Below, one piece after another: positions 31,201 through 39,343 of a stretch of DNA of 64,000 bases. A program made the position numbers and the translations under genes. Within the stretch, counting starts at the first letter, position 1. Each line of letters begins with the position of its first letter. The stretch covers positions 1-64,000 of the forward strand of contig CALLFZ010000010.1 in the NCBI GenBank assembly GCA_938010045.1, written 5' to 3'. Under the pieces are notes generated by a model. That model was not told the origin of the DNA. It saw only the letters and a program-made list of their open reading frames with translations, and ran no database searches. This DNA comes from an uncultured bacterium (GTDB taxonomy: Bacteria > Verrucomicrobiota > Kiritimatiellia > PWTM01).

Positions 31201-31591
31201 CATGAACAGCGGGGAACACATCCGCATGGACGGCAAGCGCGTCTTCCGCGTCGCGGTCCGCAAAATGATCGAAATGCTGCAACGCGCCTGCGCCGAACAG
31301 GGCATCCGCATCCACGATCTCTCGATGATCGTGCCTCACCAGGCCAACGAACGAATCATCGAAGCCATTCAAAAGGCCATCGGATTCCCCACCGAAAAAG
31401 TCTTCTTCTACATTCGTGACCACGGCAACACCTCCTCGAACACCATTCCTTTGGCGCTGGAAGCGCTCATCCCAGGACGGTCAACCGGCGAACGGATCGG
31501 TCTAACCGCCTTCGGCGGCGGGTTCACCTACGGCGCCGCGATCCTGGAACTGCTCGGCCCGTCACCACCTACGACGCTGCAACCAGGCTGA
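28244..31591 (+). CDS. Four-part fusion: E1-alpha, E1-beta, lipoyl domain and FabH-type ketoacyl synthase III
   Basis: 1115 residues from ATG 28244 (GGAG six bases upstream; in-frame ATGs at 28229 and 28238). Residues ~1-300 are a 2-oxoacid dehydrogenase E1-alpha: HYRDIALLLARG and the thiamine-diphosphate motif GIGDGGSQQGEVLEA. Residues ~335-655 are E1-beta, with the activating glutamate in NSPLAESTIVG (E390) and GLGPYHAQSPEA (H460). Residues ~680-748 are a lipoyl domain with the acceptor lysine in SVEADKAPHEIAAP (K711). Residues ~785-1108 are a ketoacyl-ACP synthase III with an intact Cys-His-Asn triad: NAACTGYLY (C900), VPHQANERII (H1032), DHGNTSSN (N1062). No E2 acyltransferase domain is visible. 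The architecture suggests a branched-chain or similar 2-oxoacid is decarboxylated, the acyl group loaded on the lipoyl arm and delivered to the fused condensing enzyme to prime a fatty-acid or polyketide chain. Family assignments are strong; the channeling is inference. It lies 41 bp after rng. Confidence 0.9.
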   Translation: MDSLSLDQWLDLYRHMVAARRMEVRAADLARRGEISFHLGGDGHEGTAVLAPRLGPQDWLHPHYRDIALLLARGLPIAEFMHALFGTSLASNGGRDMPPFHCDPALHVLPMPTFVGNNALPAVGVAAQVADQPDRPIVYCGIGDGGSQQGEVLEAIAEAVRRCLPVLFMVEDNTYALSTPTRGATWYDRPDGAAAEFYGLPIVRADARDPVAFEAALRPIVAAMRDDRRPRLVVARCERLVSHSNSDDQTIYRSAQELDAVRAAGDPIARLRQWLLTAGVATERLTAIEESVDREIETATAEARSAPPPVHAPARWPRPESPPLETRPEGPPERSMLEALRDTLAELLASHPDVTLYGQDIEDPKGDVFGITRGLSTRFPGRVRNSPLAESTIVGTAVGRALAGGRPIVFLQFADFFPAAYNQLVAELAAIEWRTAGRYRVPVIVLAVAGGYRAGLGPYHAQSPEAALAAMPGLDVLMPSTAADAAGLLRAAFDAARPTVLLYPKALLNDRQRGMPASHQPYVPIGRARRIRRGDDLTLVGWGNTVPLCEEAAAVLAGSGVHCDVLDLRSLVPWDRDAVLDSVRRTGRLVVVHEAPPVCGLGADILAIVAEQIGAPVTMARITGPDSLPPFHEGLHRAVLPSVRRILETAAPMLGLDLTWERIETDAPGRFTVRAAGSSPSDENIRIVRLHVRPGDRVEPGRRLASVEADKAPHEIAAPVAGVVDEVLAAEGDIVRAGRPLIRLREVPAAGGSASATAAEIPRLHLRSAAAPVRQAGRLAYGESPVILAAVCHANGSREITNEDLVARLPGWSSADIVQRTGIARRYWIGPGENVLTLAVAACRKLFAQLRISLADVDAIICSTGTPLSTTPSLACRILRELSAPGTTAEIQAHDINAACTGYLYALQQVWDLLQIRPEAKVLLVTSETLSPMLDPSDPNTLFLFGDAATASLVSRSPFPGQMNLRIHRPVLSAMGEDEHVLYVPAMNSGEHIRMDGKRVFRVAVRKMIEMLQRACAEQGIRIHDLSMIVPHQANERIIEAIQKAIGFPTEKVFFYIRDHGNTSSNTIPLALEALIPGRSTGERIGLTAFGGGFTYGAAILELLGPSPPTTLQPG

Positions 31592-31749
31592 CACTTTATT
31601 TATTGCATGCCAATCGCTTGTAAGATCCGTGGCGTGTCTTGACTTCCTCGCCCGATTGGCTATTCTTCGTCTGTGCTTGGATCGCCGCCCCATGCATGAC
31701 TCGTTCGGCGGCCTCAAGCAAACCAGCGCATCATGGAAAGGGTGCTCTT

Positions 31750-32061
31750 ATGACCACGAAAAAGACCACGACGCCGAAGGTTCAGAGAAAGAAGACGGCC
31801 GTCGCCCCGGCGACACCGCCATCGCCGGCGCCCGCCGCGACGCGCCCAGCCCAACCCCCACCCGCCGCGGCACCCAGCGCTCCCCTGACGCCCTCCGCTC
31901 CGGTCACGACCAAGGTCTCGAAAGAGGAACGCCACCGCATGATTGCGGAGGCGGCGTACTACATCTCGCTTCGCCGCGGTCCATCGAGCGACCCCATGAA
32001 GAACTGGCTCGAGGCTGAGGCGCAGATTGACGCTCAACTGAAGCGCGACGGCCGCCTTTGA
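31750..32061 (+). CDS. Small DUF2934-type protein with Lys/Pro/Ala-rich tail
   Basis: 103 residues from ATG 31750 (GGAAAGGG upstream). The N-terminal half is low-complexity and basic or proline-rich (TTKKTTTPKVQRKKT, then APAATRPAQPPPAAAPSAP). The C-terminal ~40 residues match DUF2934: RHRMIAEAAYYISLRRG and the helix DPMKNWLEAEAQI. The family is widespread, often with AlgH/histone-like tails, and its function is unknown; the tail would suit nucleic-acid or surface binding. An AT-rich stretch just upstream (31595-31626, including TAAGAT) may hold its promoter. Confidence 0.7.
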   Translation: MTTKKTTTPKVQRKKTAVAPATPPSPAPAATRPAQPPPAAAPSAPLTPSAPVTTKVSKEERHRMIAEAAYYISLRRGPSSDPMKNWLEAEAQIDAQLKRDGRL

Positions 32062-32520
32062 TCGGTGCCGCCGCACCTCTAACAGTAGGGCCGAAGATCA
32101 GCGCTGTACCTCCGACACGCCGGGCCGCCGGCCGCGCGCGCACATTCGTCCGTGAGATGGCGTGGGGGCGGATCCCCAAGCCTCCAGATGCTGGCCGCCG
32201 ACGCATCGAACTTCCACCATCCCCACCCCATCGAGCGTGGTCGGCCGGTTCGGCCGGCGCGGCGGCGCCAGAACTATACTGGCCAGCCCTCTCGACGCGC
32301 GCGTTGAACGCCGCTGCTCCTGCCAGGGGCAACGAAGTTGGTGGGTCCGCCGCCCATCAGCTCCACGTCCGATCTGCCAATTGAACGCTTGCCCCGGCTG
32401 CGGCCGGCACAACCCTGCGGCCCCCACCTTGGAGGGTAGTCGAAGGGAATGCACCGGCCGTCCAACCACCGGTCCGCACGGGAGGGTTGATCCTGGGCAC
32501 CCGCACGCTAGGCTAGCGCC
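32062..32520. other. 459-bp gap without a recognisable gene
   Basis: The short open frames here have no family resemblance and no ribosome-binding sites. It presumably contains a terminator for the DUF2934 gene and the promoter of the sialidase-like gene; no clear hairpin or -35/-10 pair was found by eye. Confidence 0.4.
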
Positions 32521-34482
32521 ATGAAAACTCCGGCCCGGTTCGTTGCCCCCCCTCCTTCGAACGCTCCGCGGATTCCCCTGCCCGCCATTGGGCGCCGGAC
32601 CGCCGTCGTGCTGATGGCCGGCGCCGTCGTTCGTGCGGCCTGGGCCGCCGTCACGATCGCAGAGCCGTCCGCGATCCCCGATCCGCGCCACATCTCCAAC
32701 GGCCGCCCGATCCCCAGTCTCGGCTACGCCGACCAGGCCTACATCGTGCGCACCGATGACGGCGCATGGCTCTGTGTTGTCACCACCGGTTCCGGCCACG
32801 AGGGCGATGCCGGTCAAACCATCATCTCGATGCGCAGCACAGACCGCGGCCTCACATGGTCTCCCCCGGTGTTTCTTGAACCCACGAACGGGCCCGAATC
32901 GAGTTACGGCGTCCTGCTCAAAGTGCCCTCAGGCCGTATCTACTGCTTCTACAACCACAACACTGACAACGTCAGGGAGGTGCGGCGCGAAGACGGCGGC
33001 GTGTTCACGCGCGTGGATTCCCTCGGCCATTACGTGTTTCGCTTCTCGGATGACCACGGCCGCACGTGGTCCCCCCGCCGGTACACCGTGCCCGTGCGCG
33101 AATTCGAGTGCGATCGCCACAACGTGTACGGCGGCCGAATCCGATTCTTCTGGAACGTCGGACGCCCCCTCATCCTCGGCGACGAAGCGATCCTTGTGCT
33201 CCATAAGGTCGGCGCGATGGGCGTCGGTTTCTTTGCCCAGTCCGAAGGCGCCGTTCTCGCCAGCCGCACCCTGCTCACTGAAACCGACCCGGCCAACATC
33301 GTGTTCGAGACGCGACCTCTCGGCGACGTGGGGCTCCGAACCCCACCCGGCGGCGGACGCGTCGCGGAGGAACAGTCCATCGCGCGCTTGAGCGATGGTT
33401 CCCTCGTCTGTATCTACCGCACGATAGACGGCTGGCCAGCCTGCGCCTATAGCCGCGACGCGGGCCGTACGTGGACCACGCCGGAATATCTCACATGGCA
33501 TCCCGGTGGCCCGAGAGTCAAACATCCCCGGGCCGCCAACTTCATCTGGCGCTGCTCCAACGGCATGTTTCTCTACTGGTTCCACAACCATGGCGGCCGC
33601 TTCATCGCGGAGCTCGGCGCCGGCGGCCGCGGCGGCCGCAGTCCCTACGACGACCGCAACCCCGCTTGGCTCATGGCCGGCCGCGAACTCTCAACACCCG
33701 AAGGCCTCCGCATCGAGTGGTCGCAACCCGAAATCCTGCTCTACGACGACGATCCCTTCATCCGCATGAGCTACCCCGATCTGATCGAAGAACCCGACGG
33801 TTCCATGTTCATCACTCAGTCGCAAAAGACCCTCGCCCGCGTACACGAGATCCCTCGGCCGCTACTCGCCGGCCTCTTCGCTCAATTCACGAATTCCCTC
33901 GTGAGCACCAACGGACTGCTGCTCGAACTGCCGCGCGGCGATAAACCGATGCCCGCCGAGTGCCCCATGCCGCGACTGCCGGAGTTCGTCCGCCGCGATC
34001 CCCGCCCACCCAACCCGGGCCGTCGCGAACGCACCGGGTTCAGCCTCGAACTAGTGACGCACCCGGCCGCGGATGTCGTCGAGGCCACGTTATTGGACAC
34101 TCGGATGGAGGACGGCCGCGGCCTCTGGATCCGAATGACCGGGGACGGCGCCCTCGAACTCTCCATGTGCGACGGCCGCCAAACATGCTCATGGCGCACG
34201 CGCCGCGGATTGATCGCGCCCCATCGTCCCACCCATGTCGTCGTCACCGTGGACGGTGGTCCCAACCTCATTACGTTCGTCGTGAATGGAGTCCTCGATG
34301 ACGGCGGCGACGAGCGCCAGTTCGGTTGGGGCCGGTTCAGCCCGACCTTGCGCGAGGCCAACGGCGCCGACCGCGCCCGTTTGGGCACATCGCTTCGCGC
34401 GTTGCGCGTCTACCGCCGCGCGCTGACCACGAGCGAGGCCGTCGCGCACCACAGGGCCTGGTCCGCCATTCCACGTCCGTGA
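32521..34482 (+). CDS. Exported sialidase-like protein with C-terminal LamG-like domain
   Basis: 653 residues with a signal-type segment (TAVVLMAGAVVRAAWAAV). Three Asp-boxes mark a six-bladed sialidase-fold propeller: SMRSTDRGLTWSP, FSDDHGRTWSP and YSRDAGRTWTT, with conserved IEEPDGSMFITQSQ and YPDLIEEPDG near the end of the blades. Residues ~510-650 form a concanavalin/LamG-like beta-sandwich (GFSLELVTHP, RGLWIRMTGDGALELSM, PTHVVVTVDGG, LRALRVYRRALTTSEA). It is a probable surface or periplasmic glycan hydrolase; true sialidase chemistry is not demonstrated. It stands alone, unlike the operon pair near the left end. Confidence 0.78.
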   Translation: MKTPARFVAPPPSNAPRIPLPAIGRRTAVVLMAGAVVRAAWAAVTIAEPSAIPDPRHISNGRPIPSLGYADQAYIVRTDDGAWLCVVTTGSGHEGDAGQTIISMRSTDRGLTWSPPVFLEPTNGPESSYGVLLKVPSGRIYCFYNHNTDNVREVRREDGGVFTRVDSLGHYVFRFSDDHGRTWSPRRYTVPVREFECDRHNVYGGRIRFFWNVGRPLILGDEAILVLHKVGAMGVGFFAQSEGAVLASRTLLTETDPANIVFETRPLGDVGLRTPPGGGRVAEEQSIARLSDGSLVCIYRTIDGWPACAYSRDAGRTWTTPEYLTWHPGGPRVKHPRAANFIWRCSNGMFLYWFHNHGGRFIAELGAGGRGGRSPYDDRNPAWLMAGRELSTPEGLRIEWSQPEILLYDDDPFIRMSYPDLIEEPDGSMFITQSQKTLARVHEIPRPLLAGLFAQFTNSLVSTNGLLLELPRGDKPMPAECPMPRLPEFVRRDPRPPNPGRRERTGFSLELVTHPAADVVEATLLDTRMEDGRGLWIRMTGDGALELSMCDGRQTCSWRTRRGLIAPHRPTHVVVTVDGGPNLITFVVNGVLDDGGDERQFGWGRFSPTLREANGADRARLGTSLRALRVYRRALTTSEAVAHHRAWSAIPRP

Positions 34483-34961
34483 GGTCCGTCGCCGGCGGGG
34501 ACCAACATTGGATCTGCCGAACCCATGCCGGGGCGGCTCGCCCCCGACGGCTCCATCCTTCTCTCGCGCTTGAACCATCTCGCGCGGCGGCTGGTCCCCC
34601 CGGTGACCGTCCCAGACGCCCTCGAAGGTTTCGTCTCGGCCGCGGACAACGACACGGCCGGTGACAGCCCGCGCGAGCGCCCCTTCGCCAGCGCTCGGCC
34701 GGCGGGTCCTGCCCACGGGCGATCCGCGCGCGGCGGCTGGGCGTGATGCCCGCCGCCGATCTCGTGCTCGGCCCCCATTTCGGCGTGCGGCGATCCGAGG
34801 ATGTGACGCGCCGCTGCGTCCAAGGAACAACGGCGCCAATGCGCGGCGTTTCGAAGCGGCGGCCCCATCGCGGCGTCGCTGGCTGCCCGTCCCACGTTTT
34901 CGCGCGTCGCGCACCCTCGTGATATGCTCCCGCTGGAATCGTCCTGCGTTCGAGAACGGGC
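34483..34961. other. 479-bp gap without a recognisable gene
   Basis: No frame shows family similarity. It contains an isolated ACCAACATTGGAT near 34500 that faintly resembles the TCCAA-N3-TTGGA repeat, and a TATGCT hexamer near 34923 upstream of hpt. Nothing stronger is visible. Confidence 0.35.
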
Positions 34962-35561
34962 ATGCGACCGCACCACATTGAACGGGTGTTGTTCCCCGAG
35001 GACGTCATCGCCCGCCGCGTCGAGGAGCTCGCGGCCGAGATCGCGCGCGCCACCCCCGACCCCGATCTCTGCGTGATCGGTATCTTGCGCGGCAGCTTCG
35101 TGTTTCTCGCCGACTTGATCCGCTGCTCTCACCGGCACGGCCTGCGGCCCCGTCTTGATTTCATGCTGCTGCACAGCTATGGCGGCGGCACCGTCTCGTC
35201 GGGCGAGATCCGCGTCCTGCGCGACATTGATCTTGATGTGCGTGGCCGCGATACGCTGATCGTTGACGATATCCTTGACACCGGCCGCACGCTCGCGTTC
35301 GCGGCCGCGCGCGCGCGGGAGCGCGGCGCCGCGCGTGTGCGCACCTGCGTGCTGCTCGATAAGCCCGCCCGTCGCGCCGTGCCGATCACGGCCGACTTCG
35401 TCGCGTTCCCCTGCCCCGACGAGTTTGTCGTGGGCTACGGTCTCGACTACGACTCGCTCTACCGTGACTTGCCTTGGATCGCCGCCGTAACGTTCACCGA
35501 CGACACCCGCGATTCGACCGCGATCGCCGCCGCGCGTTCGCCCTCGGAGGTGCCCCCATGA
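34962..35561 (+). CDS. hpt: Hypoxanthine phosphoribosyltransferase
   Basis: 199 residues. A purine phosphoribosyltransferase fold is clear from CVIGILRGSFVFLADLIR near the N-terminus, the PRPP-binding motif DTLIVDDILDTGRTL and the purine-binding end PDEFVVGYGLDYDSLYRDLP. It salvages hypoxanthine/guanine to IMP/GMP using PRPP in the cytoplasm. It carries a ~20-residue C-terminal extension beyond the usual end. Its stop overlaps the start of the next, unrelated secreted-protein gene (ATGA), so the two are probably cotranscribed. Confidence 0.94.
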   Translation: MRPHHIERVLFPEDVIARRVEELAAEIARATPDPDLCVIGILRGSFVFLADLIRCSHRHGLRPRLDFMLLHSYGGGTVSSGEIRVLRDIDLDVRGRDTLIVDDILDTGRTLAFAAARARERGAARVRTCVLLDKPARRAVPITADFVAFPCPDEFVVGYGLDYDSLYRDLPWIAAVTFTDDTRDSTAIAAARSPSEVPP

Positions 35562-37963
35562 AGCTGTCGACCACCGTCGTGGTCGCCACCATCCTCGCGG
35601 CCGCCGCCAGCCCCGCCGATGAGCACCGCGTCATCTCCGGCATTCGCCCCCACCTGGCCGTCTTCAATCCCTATGGCGAATGCGGCATCGGCGCCGTCGC
35701 GCCCTGGGCTGGCCGCCTGTGGTGGATCACCTATCCGCCCCACGAGCGCACCGGCAGCGAGGACGGCCTTTACTCCACCGATGAGTCGTTCCGGCTCGTC
35801 CGCCACCCTGACAGCGTCGGCGGCACACACGCCGCGCGGCTCATCCACCGCGAGTCGCGCCAGCTCTTCATCGGCCCGTATGCGATCGACGAAACCGGCC
35901 GCGTGCGTGCGATCAACGTCAAGGCCATCCCCGGCCGCTACACCGCCTGGGCCCGCCATCTCACCGACCCCGCGAACCGGCTGCTCCTCTTCGACATGGA
36001 AGGCCCCGTCTGGGAGGTGGACGTCCACACCCTCGAAGGCCGACGGCTGTTCGAAAAGCCGGTCCCCGGCTGGCACGGCAAAGGCGCCTGGACCGGACAG
36101 GGGCGGTTCGTCATTGCCAACAACGGCGAACGCGCGGCCGGCCGCACCCCACGCGCCGACGAGTTCCTCTGCGCCCTCCCGCCGCCAAGCCCCGAAGACG
36201 CCGGCGCGCTCGCCGAATGGGACGGCGCCACCTGGCGACTCATCGCGCGCCGGCCATTTTGCGAGGTCGCGGGTCCAGGTGGCCTCTCCGGCGCGAACGA
36301 TGACCGCGAGCCCGTCTGGGCCACCGGCTGGGACCGACGCTCCGTGTTGCTCTACGTGCTTGACGACGGCCGCTGGCACCGCTACCGCCTACCCAAGGCG
36401 TCGTTCACCTACGATCCCCGCCACGGCTGGTTCACCGAGTGGCCGCGAATCCGCCCGATCGGTCGCGACCGCTGGATGATGACGATGCACGGTCAGATGT
36501 TTGACTTCCCGCCGACGATGAGCGCCGCCCGCGCGCGCGGCCTGCGGCCGATCGCCACGCACCTGCGCTACATCCCTGATTTCTGTGAATGGAACGGGCG
36601 CCTCGTGCTCGCTTCTGATGACTGCTCCATCATGCAGAATCCGATGGCCGGCAAATCGCAGTCCAATCTTTGGATCGGCTCCCCCGAGGAGCTTCCAACC
36701 TTTGGACCGCCGCTCGGCTGGGGCGGCGTGTGGCTGGGGGATCGCGTTCAGGCCCACGTCCCCTCCGACCCCTACCTCTTTGCCGGCTACCGCCGCCGCT
36801 GCGCGCACATTGCCCACAATGCAGGCGCACCGGTCGAGGTTCGGTTGGAGGTGGACCCCTCGGGCGACGGCCGCTGGCAACCCCTCACGAACGTCGTCGT
36901 GGACGCCGACGGCTACTCGTCGGTGATCTTCCCGCCGGATGCTCCCGGTGAATGGATCCGCGCCATCGCCTCCCGCGACCTTCCGGCGGGCTCCGTCCAC
37001 TTCCACTACTTGCCCGACCGCGCCCACTCGCCCGACCCAGCCGTCTTCGCCGCGCTCGCGCCCGCGGCCCGCGCCGGCCGCGGCCTTTCGTGGTCGCGCG
37101 CGATCCTCCGACCCGGCGACGGCGTGCTCCATGTGTTGCTCGAAACGATCGATTCCGACGGCCGCACGGCCCAGACGGCCGTGGTGGACGTAGCTGCCGA
37201 TCTCACCGTACGCGCGAACGCCGATCCGGCTCTCCGCCGCGTACTCGCAACCACCAACGCCATCCGCGCCGACTTTGCGGTCGACCGCGCCTCGATCATC
37301 GTCACCGACGCCGCCGGCCGCCGCTGGCGTCTGCCCCGCGCCTCGGACGACTTCGACCGGTTTGCGCCCGACGCGCTGCGCGGTGTGCGCGAGTGCGTCT
37401 CCGAGCGCTATCTCGCGAACTTCGCCGGCCTTCTCTACGAGATCCCGCGCACTGAGACGAAAGCCACGCCCAACTACCGCGAAATGAAGCCCGTCGCGGC
37501 CCACGGATACGCGATCACCGACTTCTGCACCTGGCGCGGCCTCATGGTGCTGGCCGGCGGCCGTGGCGACGCGGCCGCGGGCGAGCACGTACTGCGCGAC
37601 GACAGCAGCGGTCTCGTACTGTGGTTCGGCCAGATTGACGACCTATGGAAGCTCGGCAAACCGGTCGGCCGCGGTGGCCCATGGCACGACACGCCGGTGA
37701 AGGCCGGCCAACCCTCGGATCCGTTCCTGATGACCGGCTTCGACCGCAAGACCTTGACGCTGCGTCACGACGCACGCTCCTCCCTGCGGGTGCGCGTCGA
37801 GGTGGACTACTCGAACCGCGACGACTGGAGGCTCTATCGCGAATTCGAGGTCGCGGCCGGCGCCGTGCTGACCCACGAGTTCCCCGCGGACTTCAGCGCC
37901 CACTGGGTGCGGCTGGTCGCCGACACCGACGGCACCGCCACGGCGACGTTCGAATACCGCTGA
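35558..37963 (+). CDS. Unrecognised 801-residue exported protein with an internal duplication
   Basis: 801 residues from ATG 35558, overlapping the hpt stop. A signal peptide (TTVVVATILAAAASPADE) starts a protein with repeated beta-strand patterns suggesting a propeller. Two similar halves are visible. One around residues 370-510 reads DFCEWNGRLVLASDD, then GPPLGWGGVWLGD, VPSDPYLFAGY, VRLEVDPSGDG and GEWIRAIASRD. One around 655-800 reads DFCTWRGLMVLAGG, then GKPVGRGGPWHD, QPSDPFLMTGF, VRVEVDYSNRD and AHWVRLVADTD. I do not recognise the family; it looks like a secreted carbohydrate-related or surface protein. No catalytic motif is evident. Confidence 0.75.
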   Translation: MKLSTTVVVATILAAAASPADEHRVISGIRPHLAVFNPYGECGIGAVAPWAGRLWWITYPPHERTGSEDGLYSTDESFRLVRHPDSVGGTHAARLIHRESRQLFIGPYAIDETGRVRAINVKAIPGRYTAWARHLTDPANRLLLFDMEGPVWEVDVHTLEGRRLFEKPVPGWHGKGAWTGQGRFVIANNGERAAGRTPRADEFLCALPPPSPEDAGALAEWDGATWRLIARRPFCEVAGPGGLSGANDDREPVWATGWDRRSVLLYVLDDGRWHRYRLPKASFTYDPRHGWFTEWPRIRPIGRDRWMMTMHGQMFDFPPTMSAARARGLRPIATHLRYIPDFCEWNGRLVLASDDCSIMQNPMAGKSQSNLWIGSPEELPTFGPPLGWGGVWLGDRVQAHVPSDPYLFAGYRRRCAHIAHNAGAPVEVRLEVDPSGDGRWQPLTNVVVDADGYSSVIFPPDAPGEWIRAIASRDLPAGSVHFHYLPDRAHSPDPAVFAALAPAARAGRGLSWSRAILRPGDGVLHVLLETIDSDGRTAQTAVVDVAADLTVRANADPALRRVLATTNAIRADFAVDRASIIVTDAAGRRWRLPRASDDFDRFAPDALRGVRECVSERYLANFAGLLYEIPRTETKATPNYREMKPVAAHGYAITDFCTWRGLMVLAGGRGDAAAGEHVLRDDSSGLVLWFGQIDDLWKLGKPVGRGGPWHDTPVKAGQPSDPFLMTGFDRKTLTLRHDARSSLRVRVEVDYSNRDDWRLYREFEVAAGAVLTHEFPADFSAHWVRLVADTDGTATATFEYR

Positions 37964-38105
37964 GCCGCGGCCCGGCCGTGCGGGTGCGCTCACGCTCCGC
38001 CGGCGCCCACCGCCTCGCGGGCGAAGCGAACGGCGCTCTGCATCGCGCCACGCCATGACCCCCGCAGATCTCCGTGGGATTTTCAGCGGCGCTCACGACG
38101 GGCGG

Positions 38106-39341
38106 CTACAGTGTGGATGGCGCCGAGCCCGGCGCGGTCGTCACATCTACCGGCGCGGCCGTGCCCGCCCTCTCCGAGGGTACGGCAACCGGCGGAGTTG
38201 CTTGCCATGCCGCCCACCCGCGCCGAAGAGCGGCCTTCCAACGTTCCGGCACGTAGCGCTCGAACGCCTCGCTCCACCAGGGGCGCCCGACGTAGATGTT
38301 CACGGCCTCGCCCGGCACCGCCGCGATCGGCCCCTCGAGCTCCACCACGATCCGGCGCCCGCGAATCGTTTGGTTGCGGATCGGACTGACGCGCGTGGGC
38401 AACCAGGCGATGTCCGGACTGACCGTCACAATGCGGGCGGGCGTCAATCGCGTGAACAGGTCGCGATGCGCGGGCTCGACGAACGCCCTCATCCCTTCGC
38501 GAACCTCGCGCGTTACGTACTCGCTGAGGAAGCCGGTCACGCGCTGGCGATTCTCGATCAACAAGGTGATGGTCGGCGTGCCCGCCGGCACGACGTCGCC
38601 CGGCTGGAACAGCACCCGGGTGACGACGCCAGTGTGCCGCGCTCGCAGGATGAAGTTTTCCCGACGCGCGCGAAACACCGAGAGGGCCGCCGCATACGCC
38701 TCCAATCCCTCCGGCGGAGCGTTCGTGAACACGTCGGGACCGGCCTCGAACCACTGCCGAGCGCGCTCCCAGCGCAGGCGTGCCTCGGCCTCCTCGCGCT
38801 CGAGCTCGGCCATCTCCGCCGGGTACAGTGCCAGCGACTGCGCGATCGCCTCCCGCTCCGCGCGCAGGTAGGCCAGCCGCGCCGCATCCTCGACGCTCGC
38901 CCCGATCAACAACTGAACCCGTTGCAGCTCCGCATCGAGCACATCGAGTCGGCGCCGCTCACCCGCCTCGCGTATGCGCAAGTCGCGACGCCGTTGGGCG
39001 ATGCCCTGGATCGCGGCGGCGAACTGGCGCTCGGCCTGCAGCCGCTCCACGGCCAGCTCCGCTTCGGCCAGCGAACTGTCAAACACCGCCAGCACCTGCC
39101 CCGGCATGACCCGATCCCCCGGCGCGACGTGGACGGCGACCAGCCGCGCGCTCTCGACCGGCGCGGCCTCCTCGCGCAGCGCCTCAACCACGCCCGGAAT
39201 CCGCACCGTCTGCACGCCAAACCGGTACAGCACCCCGCCTCCCCAGATCGCGGCCAGCCATACCAGCAGCGGCCACTTGTACTTGATCCGGCTCCAGATC
39301 ACGCGGGGATGACGGGGGATGGAACGGTGCGCCGCGGCCAT
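38106..39341 (-). CDS. HlyD-like membrane-fusion protein linked to the VTC/DUF4956 pair
   Basis: 411 residues, one N-terminal membrane helix (WPLLVWLAAIWGGGVLYRF) followed by a split lipoyl/barrel-sandwich motif (ARLVAVHVAPGDRVMPGQVL ... RARHTGVVTRVLFQPGDVV) separated by an alpha-hairpin rich in Arg/Glu (~residues 100-215). It resembles HlyD/EmrA-type adaptors, but no ABC or MFS pump is next to it. It lies 2 bp downstream of the DUF4956 gene. In many bacteria VTC and DUF4956 genes sit with CotH; here the third slot is an adaptor-like protein, perhaps forming an envelope-spanning accessory. Confidence 0.75.
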   Translation of the reverse strand: MAAAHRSIPRHPRVIWSRIKYKWPLLVWLAAIWGGGVLYRFGVQTVRIPGVVEALREEAAPVESARLVAVHVAPGDRVMPGQVLAVFDSSLAEAELAVERLQAERQFAAAIQGIAQRRRDLRIREAGERRRLDVLDAELQRVQLLIGASVEDAARLAYLRAEREAIAQSLALYPAEMAELEREEAEARLRWERARQWFEAGPDVFTNAPPEGLEAYAAALSVFRARRENFILRARHTGVVTRVLFQPGDVVPAGTPTITLLIENRQRVTGFLSEYVTREVREGMRAFVEPAHRDLFTRLTPARIVTVSPDIAWLPTRVSPIRNQTIRGRRIVVELEGPIAAVPGEAVNIYVGRPWWSEAFERYVPERWKAALRRGWAAWQATPPVAVPSERAGTAAPVDVTTAPGSAPSTL

Positions 39342-39343
39342 CG

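Noticed and set aside
36685-36705. TTCCAACCTTTGGA resembling the intergenic palindrome
   Set aside because: Lies inside the coding sequence of the 801-residue protein, with unequal arms; most likely chance.
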